64,000 nucleotides of DNA from an uncultured Rhodospirillaceae bacterium (GTDB lineage Bacteria; Pseudomonadota; Alphaproteobacteria; Rhodospirillales; Casp-alpha2): positions 1 through 64,000 of the forward strand of contig CAJWCU010000014.1 of NCBI GenBank assembly GCA_913030825.1, in the 5' to 3' direction. Of this stretch, positions 44,531 to 52,554 are shown piece after piece (the first letter of the stretch is position 1; each line of letters begins with the position of its first letter). The translations under genes were made by a program, and so were the position numbers. The notes beneath the pieces are model-generated. The model was not told the origin of the DNA and searched no databases. It worked only from the letters and a program-made list of their open reading frames with translations.

Positions 44531-44897
44531 GTTGCTCCGTCGTGTTTGGCGCCTGCTTGAGTTTGTTTCCTCTCAAGCTGTCATGCGGCGGACATAAGAT
44601 GACGGCGGGGGCCACGAGGTCTCCCGCCTTCCGCATACCGGAAATCTGTGGAGCCCTGGATTCCCGTCTCTGGGAAAAGGGCTTGGCAGGTCGGTCTCGA
44701 CCTCCTTCGGAGATGTTCACTTCGGCCGGTCCCTGATTTCAACGAACAGAATGGCCGTCTGATTGCCAGGTGACCACGGGGAGCGTGACCCGCTTCGGTA
44801 GGTTTGTATTTAAAGAGACTTCAGCGGTTGAAGTCTCTTCACGGATCATTACGTGGTGGGTTGGTTCATGTAGAAAAACGAACGAAAGAGAAGCTCT
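44531..44897. other. intergenic region between tandem paralogues
   Basis: After the likely terminator about 370 bases hold no supportable gene; an 84-codon frame (44482-44736) looks random. Near the downstream end is a perfect stem-loop (listed separately). The region presumably carries the promoter of paralogue 2. Confidence 0.5.
44813..44839 (+). repeat. 11-bp perfect stem-loop upstream of paralogue 2
   Basis: AAGAGACTTCA-GCGGT-TGAAGTCTCTT: perfect 11-bp inverted repeat with a 5-base loop, ending 58 bases before the paralogue 2 ATG. No T-run follows (next bases cacgg), so a leader hairpin or a regulator-binding dyad is more likely than a terminator. Confidence 0.65.
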
Positions 44898-45242
44898 ATG
44901 TCCCTTCCGAAATCCACAGCTCCGTTCCTGTTCGGCGCCGTCGCCGGTGCTGCCGTTCTAAGCGCCTTGTCGATCGGCAATAATTGGGTTGTCAGCACTC
45001 AGGCCAAGAATATCGAGGTGCAAGACGCCTGGTACGAAGCGCAGGCCGCCGTTTGTGCCGCCCGTGCGACCGCGTATCGGGAAAAGACGAACAGCACCGT
45101 CGACCTTGCGGGCTACACCCCCGATGCCCGAGAAGCGCGGAACGAACTGGCACAGAAATATGCGGTCGCTCTGCCGGGACAGGACGGGCCCGACCCCTTG
45201 GTCGTGACCGAATGTTCTCAGATGTTGAACGAAGCCGCGTAG
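44898..45242 (+). CDS. small membrane-anchored exported protein, paralogue 2
   Basis: A 114-residue paralogue of the 44125 gene, the same length, with the same layout: N-terminal hydrophobic segment (FLFGAVAGAAVLSALSIGNNWVV), VQDAWYEAQAAVCAARAT, NSTVDLAGY and a second Cys near the C-terminus (VVTECSQ). The differences are spread through the protein, so the duplication is not recent. Ribosome site AAAGAGAAG upstream. Its unknown role is presumably periplasmic. Confidence 0.75.
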   Translation: MSLPKSTAPFLFGAVAGAAVLSALSIGNNWVVSTQAKNIEVQDAWYEAQAAVCAARATAYREKTNSTVDLAGYTPDAREARNELAQKYAVALPGQDGPDPLVVTECSQMLNEAA

Positions 45243-45266
45243 CGGCCTGAAGGCGGCGGCGCCGGA

Positions 45267-45902
45267 TTAGGCGTCGTCGTCCTTTTCCGCCGGCTTGGAC
45301 TTCTGCCCGATCTTGGATTCCTCGCGGGCGATCAGGCGGCGGATGTTGTCCTTGTGCCGGATAAAGGCGAGGACGGCGAGACCGCCGGCCATCCAGGTCA
45401 TGGATTGCCCGTTGATCCAATAGGCGTAGAACGGTGCCGCGGCGAGCGCGCCCAGCGCCGCCAGCGACGAATACCGGAAGGCGCCGGCGACCAGCAACCA
45501 GGTCGCGCTGACCGCCAATCCCACCATGAAATCAACGGCGAGCAGTACGCCCAGCGTCGTCGCGACGCCCTTGCCGCCTTTGAAGCCGAGCCAGACCGGG
45601 AAGTTATGCCCGAACACGGCGGCGAAGCCGGCCGCCATGCCTGCTTCCGGGCCCCAGAGATAGGCCGCCGCCAGGGCTGCCGCCGCTCCTTTGCCGGAAT
45701 CGCAGACCAGGGTCGCCAGCGCCAGGCCCTTGTGCCCCGTGCGCAGAACGTTGGTGGCGCCGATATTTCCGGAGCCCATTTGACGAATGTCGCCCAGCCC
45801 GGCGAGGCGCGTGAAGACCAAGCCGAAGGGGATCGAGCCCAGCACATACCCGCCGACCGCGGCCAGGGCCAGCGCGAGATTGGCGTCGATGCCGCCGGCC
45901 AT
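45267..45902 (-). CDS. plsY: glycerol-3-phosphate acyltransferase PlsY
   Basis: A 211-residue membrane enzyme with the PlsY signatures: LGSIPFGLVFTRLAGLGDIRQMGSGNIGATNVLRTG near the N-terminus and GFKGGKGVATTLGVLL, plus several membrane helices. It acylates glycerol-3-phosphate with acyl-phosphate to start phospholipid synthesis. The C-terminus is a charged tail. It begins four bases after pyrC ends; probably the last gene of the pyrB-pyrC-plsY unit. Confidence 0.95.
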   Translation of the reverse strand: MAGGIDANLALALAAVGGYVLGSIPFGLVFTRLAGLGDIRQMGSGNIGATNVLRTGHKGLALATLVCDSGKGAAAALAAAYLWGPEAGMAAGFAAVFGHNFPVWLGFKGGKGVATTLGVLLAVDFMVGLAVSATWLLVAGAFRYSSLAALGALAAAPFYAYWINGQSMTWMAGGLAVLAFIRHKDNIRRLIAREESKIGQKSKPAEKDDDA

Positions 45903-45906
45903 CGCC

Positions 45907-47223
45907 TCAGGCCCCGTGTGTGTGGACGGTGCGCCCGTCGATTACCGTCCGCAGGACCAGGCCCTGCACCGGGCGGCCGTCGAACGGCGAGTTCTTGGAT
46001 TTGGAGTTGAGCGCGTCGGCATCGACCTTCCAACTGCGGTCGGGCTCGAATACGACCAGATCGGCCGGTGCGCCGACTTGCAGGCGGCCCGCCGTCATGC
46101 CCATCAGGTCGGCCGGCTTGCGGGTGATCAGATCAAGCGCCGCAAGCAGGCTCAGGTGCCCGTTGTGATAAAGCTCCAACGTGATCGGCAGCAGGGTTTC
46201 CAGCCCGACACCGCCCGATGCCGCTTGGGCGAAGGGCAGACGTTTGGATTCCTCGTCCTGCGGCGTGTGGTCGGAGGCGATGCAATCGATCGCGCCGTCG
46301 GCGATGGCCTGAACCACGGCCTGACGGTCGTCTTCGCCGCGCAGCGGCGGCGACAGCTTGGCGAAGGTGCGGTAATCGCCGATGGCGTGTTCGTTCAACG
46401 CGAAATAGGGCGGTGCCGTATCGCAGGTGATCTTTAGGCCGCGTTCCTTGGCGCGCCGGATCACGTCGATCGAGTCCGAGGTCGAGACATTGGCGATATG
46501 CAGGCGCCCCCCGGTCAGTTCGACCAGCCGGATGTCCCGTTCGACGACGATGATCTCAGCCTCGCGTGGAATTCCCGCTAGGCCCAAACGCGTCGCATTT
46601 TCGCCCATGTTCATGACGCCTTCATCGGCGAGCGACGGATCCTGCGGATGATGGCAGATCAGCAGGCCGAAGGTCGCCGCGTAGCTGAGCGCCTGACGCA
46701 GGACCTGGGGATCGGAGATCGTATGGGTGCCGTCCGTGAAGGCGACGGCGCCGGCGTCCCGCAGCAAGGCGATCTCGGCCAGTTCCTTGCCCTTCAGGTC
46801 CTTGGTCACGGCGCCGTAGGGATAGACCTTGGTCAGGCCCAGTTGACGGGCCCGGCGGGCGACGAATTCGACCACCGACATGTCGTCGATGCAGGGTTCG
46901 GTGTCGGGTTGGCAGAGAAGAGAGGTCACGCCGCCCGCGGTCGCCGCGCGTCCGGCGGTGGCCAGCGTTTCCTTTTGCTCCTCGCCCGGCTCGCCCAGGT
47001 GGGCGCGGATATCGACCAGACCGGGTGCGAGGCAAGCGCCGCCGCAATCGACGATCTTGGCGTCCTCGGGCAAGCCACCGTCGAACAAACCCAGTCCCGC
47101 ATCGACGATTGCTTCGCCGTCGGTCAATACGCCGCCCTTGCCGTCCCAGCCTTCGGCCGGGTCCAGGATGCGTGCGTTGACGTAGGCCACGCGGCCCAGG
47201 GGTTCGTCCAATTTTACCGCCAT
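45907..47223 (-). CDS. pyrC: dihydroorotase-like protein with degenerate metal site
   Basis: A 438-residue amidohydrolase-fold protein. The family frame is clear (LAPGLVDIRAHLGEPGEEQKET; CIASDHTP; GGVGLETLLPITLEL), but key ligands differ: the HxH metal motif reads R73-A-H75, the adjacent substrate-Arg is Gly, and the usual HVST histidine is N in HIANVST. Such PyrC-like proteins next to pyrB are known (PyrC' of pseudomonads) as inactive partners needed for aspartate transcarbamoylase assembly. I infer this here; a true dihydroorotase would be elsewhere. One-base gap to pyrB. Confidence 0.85.
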   Translation of the reverse strand: MAVKLDEPLGRVAYVNARILDPAEGWDGKGGVLTDGEAIVDAGLGLFDGGLPEDAKIVDCGGACLAPGLVDIRAHLGEPGEEQKETLATAGRAATAGGVTSLLCQPDTEPCIDDMSVVEFVARRARQLGLTKVYPYGAVTKDLKGKELAEIALLRDAGAVAFTDGTHTISDPQVLRQALSYAATFGLLICHHPQDPSLADEGVMNMGENATRLGLAGIPREAEIIVVERDIRLVELTGGRLHIANVSTSDSIDVIRRAKERGLKITCDTAPPYFALNEHAIGDYRTFAKLSPPLRGEDDRQAVVQAIADGAIDCIASDHTPQDEESKRLPFAQAASGGVGLETLLPITLELYHNGHLSLLAALDLITRKPADLMGMTAGRLQVGAPADLVVFEPDRSWKVDADALNSKSKNSPFDGRPVQGLVLRTVIDGRTVHTHGA

Positions 47224-47224
47224 G

Positions 47225-48196
47225 TCACAAATTCGTTTCCAGCAGCGGGTCCAGATTATGGGCGAGGATTTCCAGCGCCGCCATGCGCACGGCGACGCCC
47301 ATTTCGACCTGTTCGCGGATGACCGAGCGATAGAAGTCGTCGGCGACCTCGGAATCGATCTCTACCCCTCGGTTCATCGGTCCTGGATGCATAATCAGGG
47401 CGTCCGGCTTGGCATGGGCCAGCATCTCGTAATCCAGCCCGAAATGGGTGAAATACTCGCGCACCGAGGGAAAATAATTGGACTTCATGCGTTCCTGCTG
47501 CAGGCGCAGCATCATCACGATATCGCAGTCCTTGAGGCCCTCGGCCATGTCGTGAAAGACCTCGACGCCTAGCCGTTCGGCCCCGTAGGGGATCAGTGTC
47601 TTGGGCGCGATCAGGCGCACGCGGGCACCCATGGTGGTCAACAGATGAATGTTCGACCGCGCGACCCGCGAGTGCAGGATGTCGCCGCAGATCGCGACCT
47701 GCAACCCGGCCAGGCGGCCAAGCCGGCGGCGGATCGTCAGGGCGTCCAACAACGCCTGGGTCGGATGTTCGTGGCTGCCGTCGCCGGCGTTGATGACGGC
47801 GCAGTTGACCTTTTCGGACAAAAGCTTGACCGCGCCCGAGTCCGAGTGCCGGACGACCAGCACGTCCGGATGCATGGCGTTCAGGGTCATCGCCGTGTCG
47901 ACCAGGGTTTCACCCTTTTTGATGGAACTGCTGTCGACCGTCATATTAATGACGTCGCCGCCCAGGCGCTTTCCCGCGAGTTCGAAAGAAGTGCGTGTCC
48001 GGGTCGAGGCTTCGAAGAACAGATTGATGACCGTTCGGCCACGCAGCACCGACTTTTTCTTGTCCGGCTGGCGGTTCTGCTCGACGTAGGTTTCGGAGCG
48101 GTCCAACAGGAAAGTGATTTCGGCCGGTGTCAGCCCCTCGATGCCAAGCAAATGACGATGGGGGAAATCGCTGAATGCAGTGTCGCCGGAAATCAT
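47225..48196 (-). CDS. pyrB: aspartate carbamoyltransferase catalytic subunit
   Basis: A 323-residue enzyme of standard length. It carries the carbamoyl-phosphate binding motif [22 protein letters not shown], the [12 protein letters not shown] motif in the middle, and [18 protein letters not shown] toward the C-terminus. It condenses carbamoyl phosphate with aspartate in pyrimidine synthesis. It is followed after one base by the dihydroorotase-like gene, so expression is coupled. Confidence 0.97.
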   Translation of the reverse strand: MISGDTAFSDFPHRHLLGIEGLTPAEITFLLDRSETYVEQNRQPDKKKSVLRGRTVINLFFEASTRTRTSFELAGKRLGGDVINMTVDSSSIKKGETLVDTAMTLNAMHPDVLVVRHSDSGAVKLLSEKVNCAVINAGDGSHEHPTQALLDALTIRRRLGRLAGLQVAICGDILHSRVARSNIHLLTTMGARVRLIAPKTLIPYGAERLGVEVFHDMAEGLKDCDIVMMLRLQQERMKSNYFPSVREYFTHFGLDYEMLAHAKPDALIMHPGPMNRGVEIDSEVADDFYRSVIREQVEMGVAVRMAALEILAHNLDPLLETNL

Positions 48197-48327
48197 GAGG
48201 CCGGAATATAGGCCGCTCCGCCGGGCGGGTCACGAAAAATTGCGGTGCTTTGTGAACGCCCCCGGATGATGGCATGATGCGGGTCGGCCGGTCCCTCGGT
48301 GTGTGAGCAATCATAAGGGTTTTCGCG

Positions 48328-49197
48328 GTGACCTCTCTGTTTTCAACTGATGCCCCCCAACAGCTTGATGCGGGCCTGCCGGAAGTTCTCGAGCGGCTGC
48401 ACGACGGAATCGCGGTATTCGATTCGGACGACCGGCTGGTATTCGCCAATGGTGCTTTGCTCGGTTTGTTCGATCCGATGGCCGAGGCGTTTCAGCCGGG
48501 CACGGCGTTCGCCTCCCTGGTCGCCGAGGCCGGCGACCGCAAAATGCTTGCCGATGCCTTTATCGGCCCAGGCGAAATCGAATTCGCCGACGGCCGGACC
48601 GTTTTGATGCGCGAAGCACCTTTATCGTCCGGCGGGGTTGTTCGTACGTTCAGCGATCTGACCGAATATCGCCTCGCCGAAGAGCAGATCGCCTACATGG
48701 CCAGTCACGATGAAGTTACGGGTCTGCCCAATCGGTCTCTTTTTCTCGACCGTCTCGATGTGTCGCTCCGTCAGAGTGCCCGTGAAAAAAGCCGGATCGC
48801 CGTTCTGTTCATCGATCTCGACGGGTTCAAGGCCGTTAATGATCGCATGGGCCATGACGCGGGCGATATGATTCTGCATCAGGTGGCGGTGCGCCTGGTG
48901 GCGCGGGTTCGCGCATCGGATACGGTGGCGCGCTATGGCGGCGACGAATTCACGGTGATCCTCAATCAGGTTTCAAACGCCCAGGACGTCGGCCGCGTCG
49001 CGGAATCCATCGTCGATGAATTGACGCGGCCGTTCACGGTCAAGCGGGAAACGGTGATGATCGGTGCCAGCGTTGGGGTCGCGGTTTATCCGGATAACGC
49101 GGAAACGGCGGACGCACTGATCCGATTGGCGGATAAGGCCATGTACGAGGTCAAGCATTCGGGAAAGCGGGGCTATCGCCTGGCCGCCACGCGCTGA
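48328..49197 (+). CDS. PAS-GGDEF diguanylate cyclase
   Basis: A 289-residue soluble protein: an N-terminal PAS-like domain (LHDGIAVFDSDDRLVFANGALLGLF), then a GGDEF domain with YGGDEFTVILNQ and the I-site RASD five residues ahead of it. A linker helix connects the two. It should synthesise cyclic di-GMP with product inhibition. Starts at GTG with AAGGG upstream. It is divergent from pyrB and convergent with ruvX. Confidence 0.92.
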   Translation: MTSLFSTDAPQQLDAGLPEVLERLHDGIAVFDSDDRLVFANGALLGLFDPMAEAFQPGTAFASLVAEAGDRKMLADAFIGPGEIEFADGRTVLMREAPLSSGGVVRTFSDLTEYRLAEEQIAYMASHDEVTGLPNRSLFLDRLDVSLRQSAREKSRIAVLFIDLDGFKAVNDRMGHDAGDMILHQVAVRLVARVRASDTVARYGGDEFTVILNQVSNAQDVGRVAESIVDELTRPFTVKRETVMIGASVGVAVYPDNAETADALIRLADKAMYEVKHSGKRGYRLAATR

Positions 49198-49222
49198 GCC
49201 CGCGAACCCGAATAGGGTGCGG

Positions 49223-49672
49223 TCACACCGCGTCGAGCGCACCTTGTAATATATAAGCCGCCGCCAGCTTATCGACGACCTCGCCGCGCCGCCGCCGAGT
49301 CATATCGACGTCGTCGACCAGCATGCGTTCGACGGCGACGGTGGAAAGGCGTTCGTCCCAGAAGGAAATAGGAAGGTCGCGTTTTTCCATAAGGTTCGCC
49401 GCGAACTGGCGGGTCGATTGGCAGCGTGGCCCTTCGCTGCCGTCCATGCTGACGGGCAGGCCGATGACAAGGCCCTGGACTTCTTCTTTATCAATGATCG
49501 CCAGCAGGGCGTTGGCGTCGGCGGTGAATTTGGCTCGGCGAATGGTGTCGTAGGGGGTGGCGATGGTGCGCATCATGTCGGACAACGCGAGGCCGATGGT
49601 CTTGGAGCCGAGATCGAGACCCAATATCCGCCCGTAGGCGCCGAGCGCCGCCTTCATATCCGTCAGTGCCAT
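49223..49672 (-). CDS. ruvX: Holliday junction resolvase-like RuvX (YqgF)
   Basis: A 149-residue RNase H-fold nuclease: GRILGLDLGSKTIGLALSD (first catalytic Asp), VQGLVIGLPVSMDGSEG, FWDERLSTVAVERML (catalytic Glu region) and DKLAAAYILQGALD (last Asp). Family members act on 16S pre-rRNA 5' ends and branched DNA. The track ORF is 120 codons too long. ATG 49672 is listed, but a TTG three codons upstream (49681) has the better ribosome-site spacing (GGAGGA 7 bases away). Confidence 0.92.
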   Translation of the reverse strand: MALTDMKAALGAYGRILGLDLGSKTIGLALSDMMRTIATPYDTIRRAKFTADANALLAIIDKEEVQGLVIGLPVSMDGSEGPRCQSTRQFAANLMEKRDLPISFWDERLSTVAVERMLVDDVDMTRRRRGEVVDKLAAAYILQGALDAV

Positions 49673-49850
49673 GATCGCCAAGGCGATATCCTCCGTCCGC
49701 CGTTTCCCGCCGCCGCGACCGCGGCTGTATTCGGCGCGAGAAATGGTGGGTGGTGCTAACTCGTTGATAGAGGTACCATATATGCTCTTTTTGGGGCATT
49801 GAATTACTTCGTCGCGGGGGGCTCCGCGGGCTGATTGAGGCGGGTCATCC

Positions 49851-50753
49851 ATGAGGCGGCCGATGTTTCTCGTCATTACAAACGTGCGGAACCGCGTAGA
49901 ATTGGTGCGCCGGCCGGTCCGGCGCGCGGTTTGCGCGGCTTTGCTGGCTGCTTGTGCCTCGGGTTTGCCGCCCCAGGTCTCCCTGGCCGCCGCCCAGGAA
50001 AAAAGTAAGGCGCCCGCGGAAATCGATTTCATGGGCCACCCGATAACGCCTGACCGCGGTGTTTACGTCGTGACCAAGGACCTCAACGTGCGGGATGCCC
50101 CGGAGACCGCCGGCAAAAAGGTCGGCAGTTTCCAGGAAGGCGAGCGGATTGCCGTCATCGGCAAAGCCAAAGGCAGTTGGATGGCGGTGAAGGCCGAGGG
50201 CAAGAATCTGGGATTTGTGTATGGCCCGGTGCTGATGCCCTTGATCGACGCGGTTCTGAAAGAGCCGCTTGTCGGGGCCGTTTCCATCAAGGGCGGAACT
50301 TGCGCGTACCGGATGGTGTTCGAGGGCGAAAGCCCGATCGAAGGGCAGATGTTCAATTCCATAGATTATCGCACGGTTCTGGAATGTCAGCGCAGCGGCC
50401 GCTCGTATGCGTTCGAGATGCCGCTTTTCATCACCGAAGGTCCCTACAACGGCGGCACTCGGTCGATCTATCAAATCGGAATGGATGTGCTTGAGCTGGC
50501 GCAGGAATACGAACGCGTCTTCTCGACGAACTTATTGTTCGATGCGGAGAAAGGGCAGGTTCGGCTGGACAGTGTCAGCGTCGATAAGTACCTCGATGCC
50601 GGCGATAAGAATGCAAAGGCGAAAAAGGCGACGGATCAGGTAGAAAGTGTCGCCGGCGCGTTGGCGGCTGCCTTGGACATCGCCGTGCGAGGGTGGTCTT
50701 CCGCATTTTGGCGCGATCTGGGGAAAGCGCTTGGCGCACCTTCCGGCGGCTGA
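49851..50753 (+). CDS. exported SH3b-domain protein
   Basis: A 300-residue protein with a signal peptide (RRAVCAALLAACASG...SLAAAQ) and a bacterial SH3 domain near residues 65-125 (GVYVVTKDLNVRDAPETAGKKVGSFQEGERIAVIGKAKGSWMAVKAEGKNLGFVYGPVL). The C-terminal region (about 175 residues) has two Cys (GGTCAYRMVFEG; TVLECQRSG) and a beta-rich pattern of no known family. SH3b domains bind cell-wall peptides. Its neighbours do not suggest a specific role. Confidence 0.8.
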   Translation: MRRPMFLVITNVRNRVELVRRPVRRAVCAALLAACASGLPPQVSLAAAQEKSKAPAEIDFMGHPITPDRGVYVVTKDLNVRDAPETAGKKVGSFQEGERIAVIGKAKGSWMAVKAEGKNLGFVYGPVLMPLIDAVLKEPLVGAVSIKGGTCAYRMVFEGESPIEGQMFNSIDYRTVLECQRSGRSYAFEMPLFITEGPYNGGTRSIYQIGMDVLELAQEYERVFSTNLLFDAEKGQVRLDSVSVDKYLDAGDKNAKAKKATDQVESVAGALAAALDIAVRGWSSAFWRDLGKALGAPSGG

Positions 50754-51150
50754 CGAGCCTGCCCGTGCGCCCGTATCCGTCTCTTCATCCCGTACCTGTC
50801 TCTTTATAAAGAATCAGAGCGTGACCTTTTTGCACTGGTGCTCAGCCTGTCTTATTGCCTGTCTTGTCCTCAGATTGGATTTCTGTCTGAAATTTTGGCG
50901 ATGACCAGAAAAAAGCTCCATTTAGGCCCCGGGTACGGTAATTTTTTGCACAAAAAATAATCAATCTGACTCTGCTGCTGCCTATTTATGCAACGACTTG
51001 TTGTATTTTTGCAACATTTGCGCAGGAAGAGGTGGCTAAGTTATTGTAATAACATGATAAAATAATTTGTACGCAACTGGCATTCAATTTGCTACCACCA
51101 TTCTCAGTGGGGTGTACGCCTCGGGTAAACTGTGAAAAAGGATCAAGAAA
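50754..51150. other. long intergenic region upstream of TorF-like porin
   Basis: About 400 bases with no gene, markedly AT-richer than the surroundings. It contains ATTTTTTG-CA-CAAAAAAT (50941-50958), a perfect 18-base dyad, and a weaker GTTATT-GT-AATAAC dyad (51040-51053). The segment 51040-51130 is the likely porin promoter area; ribosome site AAGGA lies before the ATG. Confidence 0.55.
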
Positions 51151-51903
51151 ATGGCATCAGTGGTGCGGCTTTTGAGTGCCCTCGGCTTTGTGGCGGTTCT
51201 GGGTGTGTCCCTGCCGGCGCAGGCTGAAGGGATGAAGTTCCCGGGAACCTTCTCGGCCAATGCGGGCTTGGTGACCGAATATCGCTTCCGTGGCCTTGAC
51301 CAGTCCTCTCAGAAACCGGCCCTGCAGGGCGGTATCGACTGGTCCATCGACACCGGCATGGGCGGCACGTCCGTCTATCTCGGCACGTGGGGCTCCAACG
51401 TTGACTTCGGCGACGGCGACAAGGCTTCGGCCGAGATCGACTACTACGGTGGTGTTTCCGGTTCCGTTGAAGACATCGGCTGGGACGTCGGCTTCATCTA
51501 CTATTCCTATCCGGGCGCTTCCGATGACGTGAACTACGACCTCTGGGAAGTCTACCTGGGTCTGAGCTACGACATCATGGACGGCCTGTCGATCGGTGGT
51601 AACTATGCTTACTCGCCGGACTTCTTCGGCGGCAGCGGCACCGGTCACTGGATGACCGCCAACGTTTCCTATGCGGTTCCGGTTGACTTCCTTGCCGGCA
51701 TCACCCTCGATGCCAGCATCGGTAAGCAGCTCATCGAAAAGAATTCCACCTTTGGCCAGAACGACTATCTGACCTGGTCCATCGGTGCCAGCCTCGGCCT
51801 GACCGACAACGTCTCCATGGGCGTTCAGTACATCGATACCGACATCTCCGGCAGCAGCCTGGCGAGCGAAGTCGTGATCGGTTCGCTGACGGCGTCCTTC
51901 TAA
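51151..51903 (+). CDS. TorF-family putative outer-membrane porin
   Basis: A 250-residue protein with signal peptide (LLSALGFVAVLGVSLPAQAEG) and amphipathic beta-strands ending in a C-terminal Phe (VVIGSLTASF), the usual outer-membrane insertion signal. Sequence features SANAGLVTEYRFRGLDQSSQKPALQGGIDWS and DLWEVYLGLSYD match the TorF-family porins (TIGR02001 type). It would form a general or small-solute outer-membrane channel. It is flanked by a strong terminator downstream and has its own promoter region. Confidence 0.88.
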   Translation: MASVVRLLSALGFVAVLGVSLPAQAEGMKFPGTFSANAGLVTEYRFRGLDQSSQKPALQGGIDWSIDTGMGGTSVYLGTWGSNVDFGDGDKASAEIDYYGGVSGSVEDIGWDVGFIYYSYPGASDDVNYDLWEVYLGLSYDIMDGLSIGGNYAYSPDFFGGSGTGHWMTANVSYAVPVDFLAGITLDASIGKQLIEKNSTFGQNDYLTWSIGASLGLTDNVSMGVQYIDTDISGSSLASEVVIGSLTASF

Positions 51904-51980
51904 GACGTCTAAGGCCGACTGCCTGATATCGGCGGATGCGGGCTTCTTGCCCGGCGTCCGACCCGGTTGAACACAAGGCC

Positions 51981-52036
51981 GCAAGCCGCCCCCTGCCGGA
52001 TCACAGACCGGCAGGGGGTTGCTTGCGTCTTTTTTT
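51981..52036 (+). terminator. strong intrinsic terminator of porin gene
   Basis: Stem CCCCCTGCCGG-ATCACAGA-CCGGCAGGGGG (11 bp perfect) nested in outer arms GCAAGC/GCTTGC, followed by TCTTTTTTT. It is well placed 80 bases past the porin stop. Confidence 0.85.
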
Positions 52037-52266
52037 GCCTGCTTCCCATCGCGTGTCCGCCTTCGGAAGCCGGCTCCGAATTCCAGCGAATTTGTCGGCC
52101 GCGCAAGGCCCTGGCGCTTGCCGCGACCGGGCCCGGATGGTAATTTCCGCGCCCTCCGATCCCTTGTTCGTTGTCTGTTGTCCCGCATTTCGATGAGGCC
52201 GACGGGCGGACCGGGGGTCGCCTTGATTGAACCGTCCCTTCGGGACCTGCCCTTTCTGGAACCGAT
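52037..52266. other. intergenic region upstream of gatC
   Basis: About 230 bases without a supportable gene between the porin terminator and gatC; short frames here have no coding character. It must hold the gatCAB promoter, which I could not place. Confidence 0.45.
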
Positions 52267-52554
52267 ATGTCCCTAGACAAGAACGATGTCCGCCGGGTCG
52301 CCTTTCTCGCCCGTATCCGCGTCGAAGAAGACGACCTGCAGCCCGTGGCTGAAGATTTGAACAACATCATCGCCTGGGTCGAACAATTGTCCGAGGTCGA
52401 TACGGACGGCGTGCAGCCCTTGACCAGTGTCGAGGCCATGGCCATGCCGAAGCGCGAGGACAAGGTCACCGACGGCGGCGACCCGGACCGTGTGCTGGGT
52501 AATGCGCCCGACCGTGTCGGCGATTTCTACGCCGTGCCGAAGGTGGTCGACTGA
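52267..52554 (+). CDS. gatC: aspartyl/glutamyl-tRNA amidotransferase subunit C
   Basis: A 95-residue protein of normal GatC length ([51 protein letters not shown] ... [11 protein letters not shown]). GatC scaffolds the GatA-GatB amidotransferase that converts misacylated Glu-tRNA(Gln)/Asp-tRNA(Asn) to the amide. Its stop overlaps the gatA start by one base. Confidence 0.95.
   Translation: MSLDKNDVRRVAFLARIRVEEDDLQPVAEDLNNIIAWVEQLSEVDTDGVQPLTSVEAMAMPKREDKVTDGGDPDRVLGNAPDRVGDFYAVPKVVD

Noticed and set aside
44482-44736. 84-codon ORF between the paralogous small proteins
   Set aside because: No ribosome site, random-looking composition, and overlaps a likely terminator.
49681-50032. Upstream extension of ruvX in the ORF track
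   Set aside because: Family N-terminus begins near residue 120 of the ORF; the upstream portion overlaps the divergent SH3b gene.
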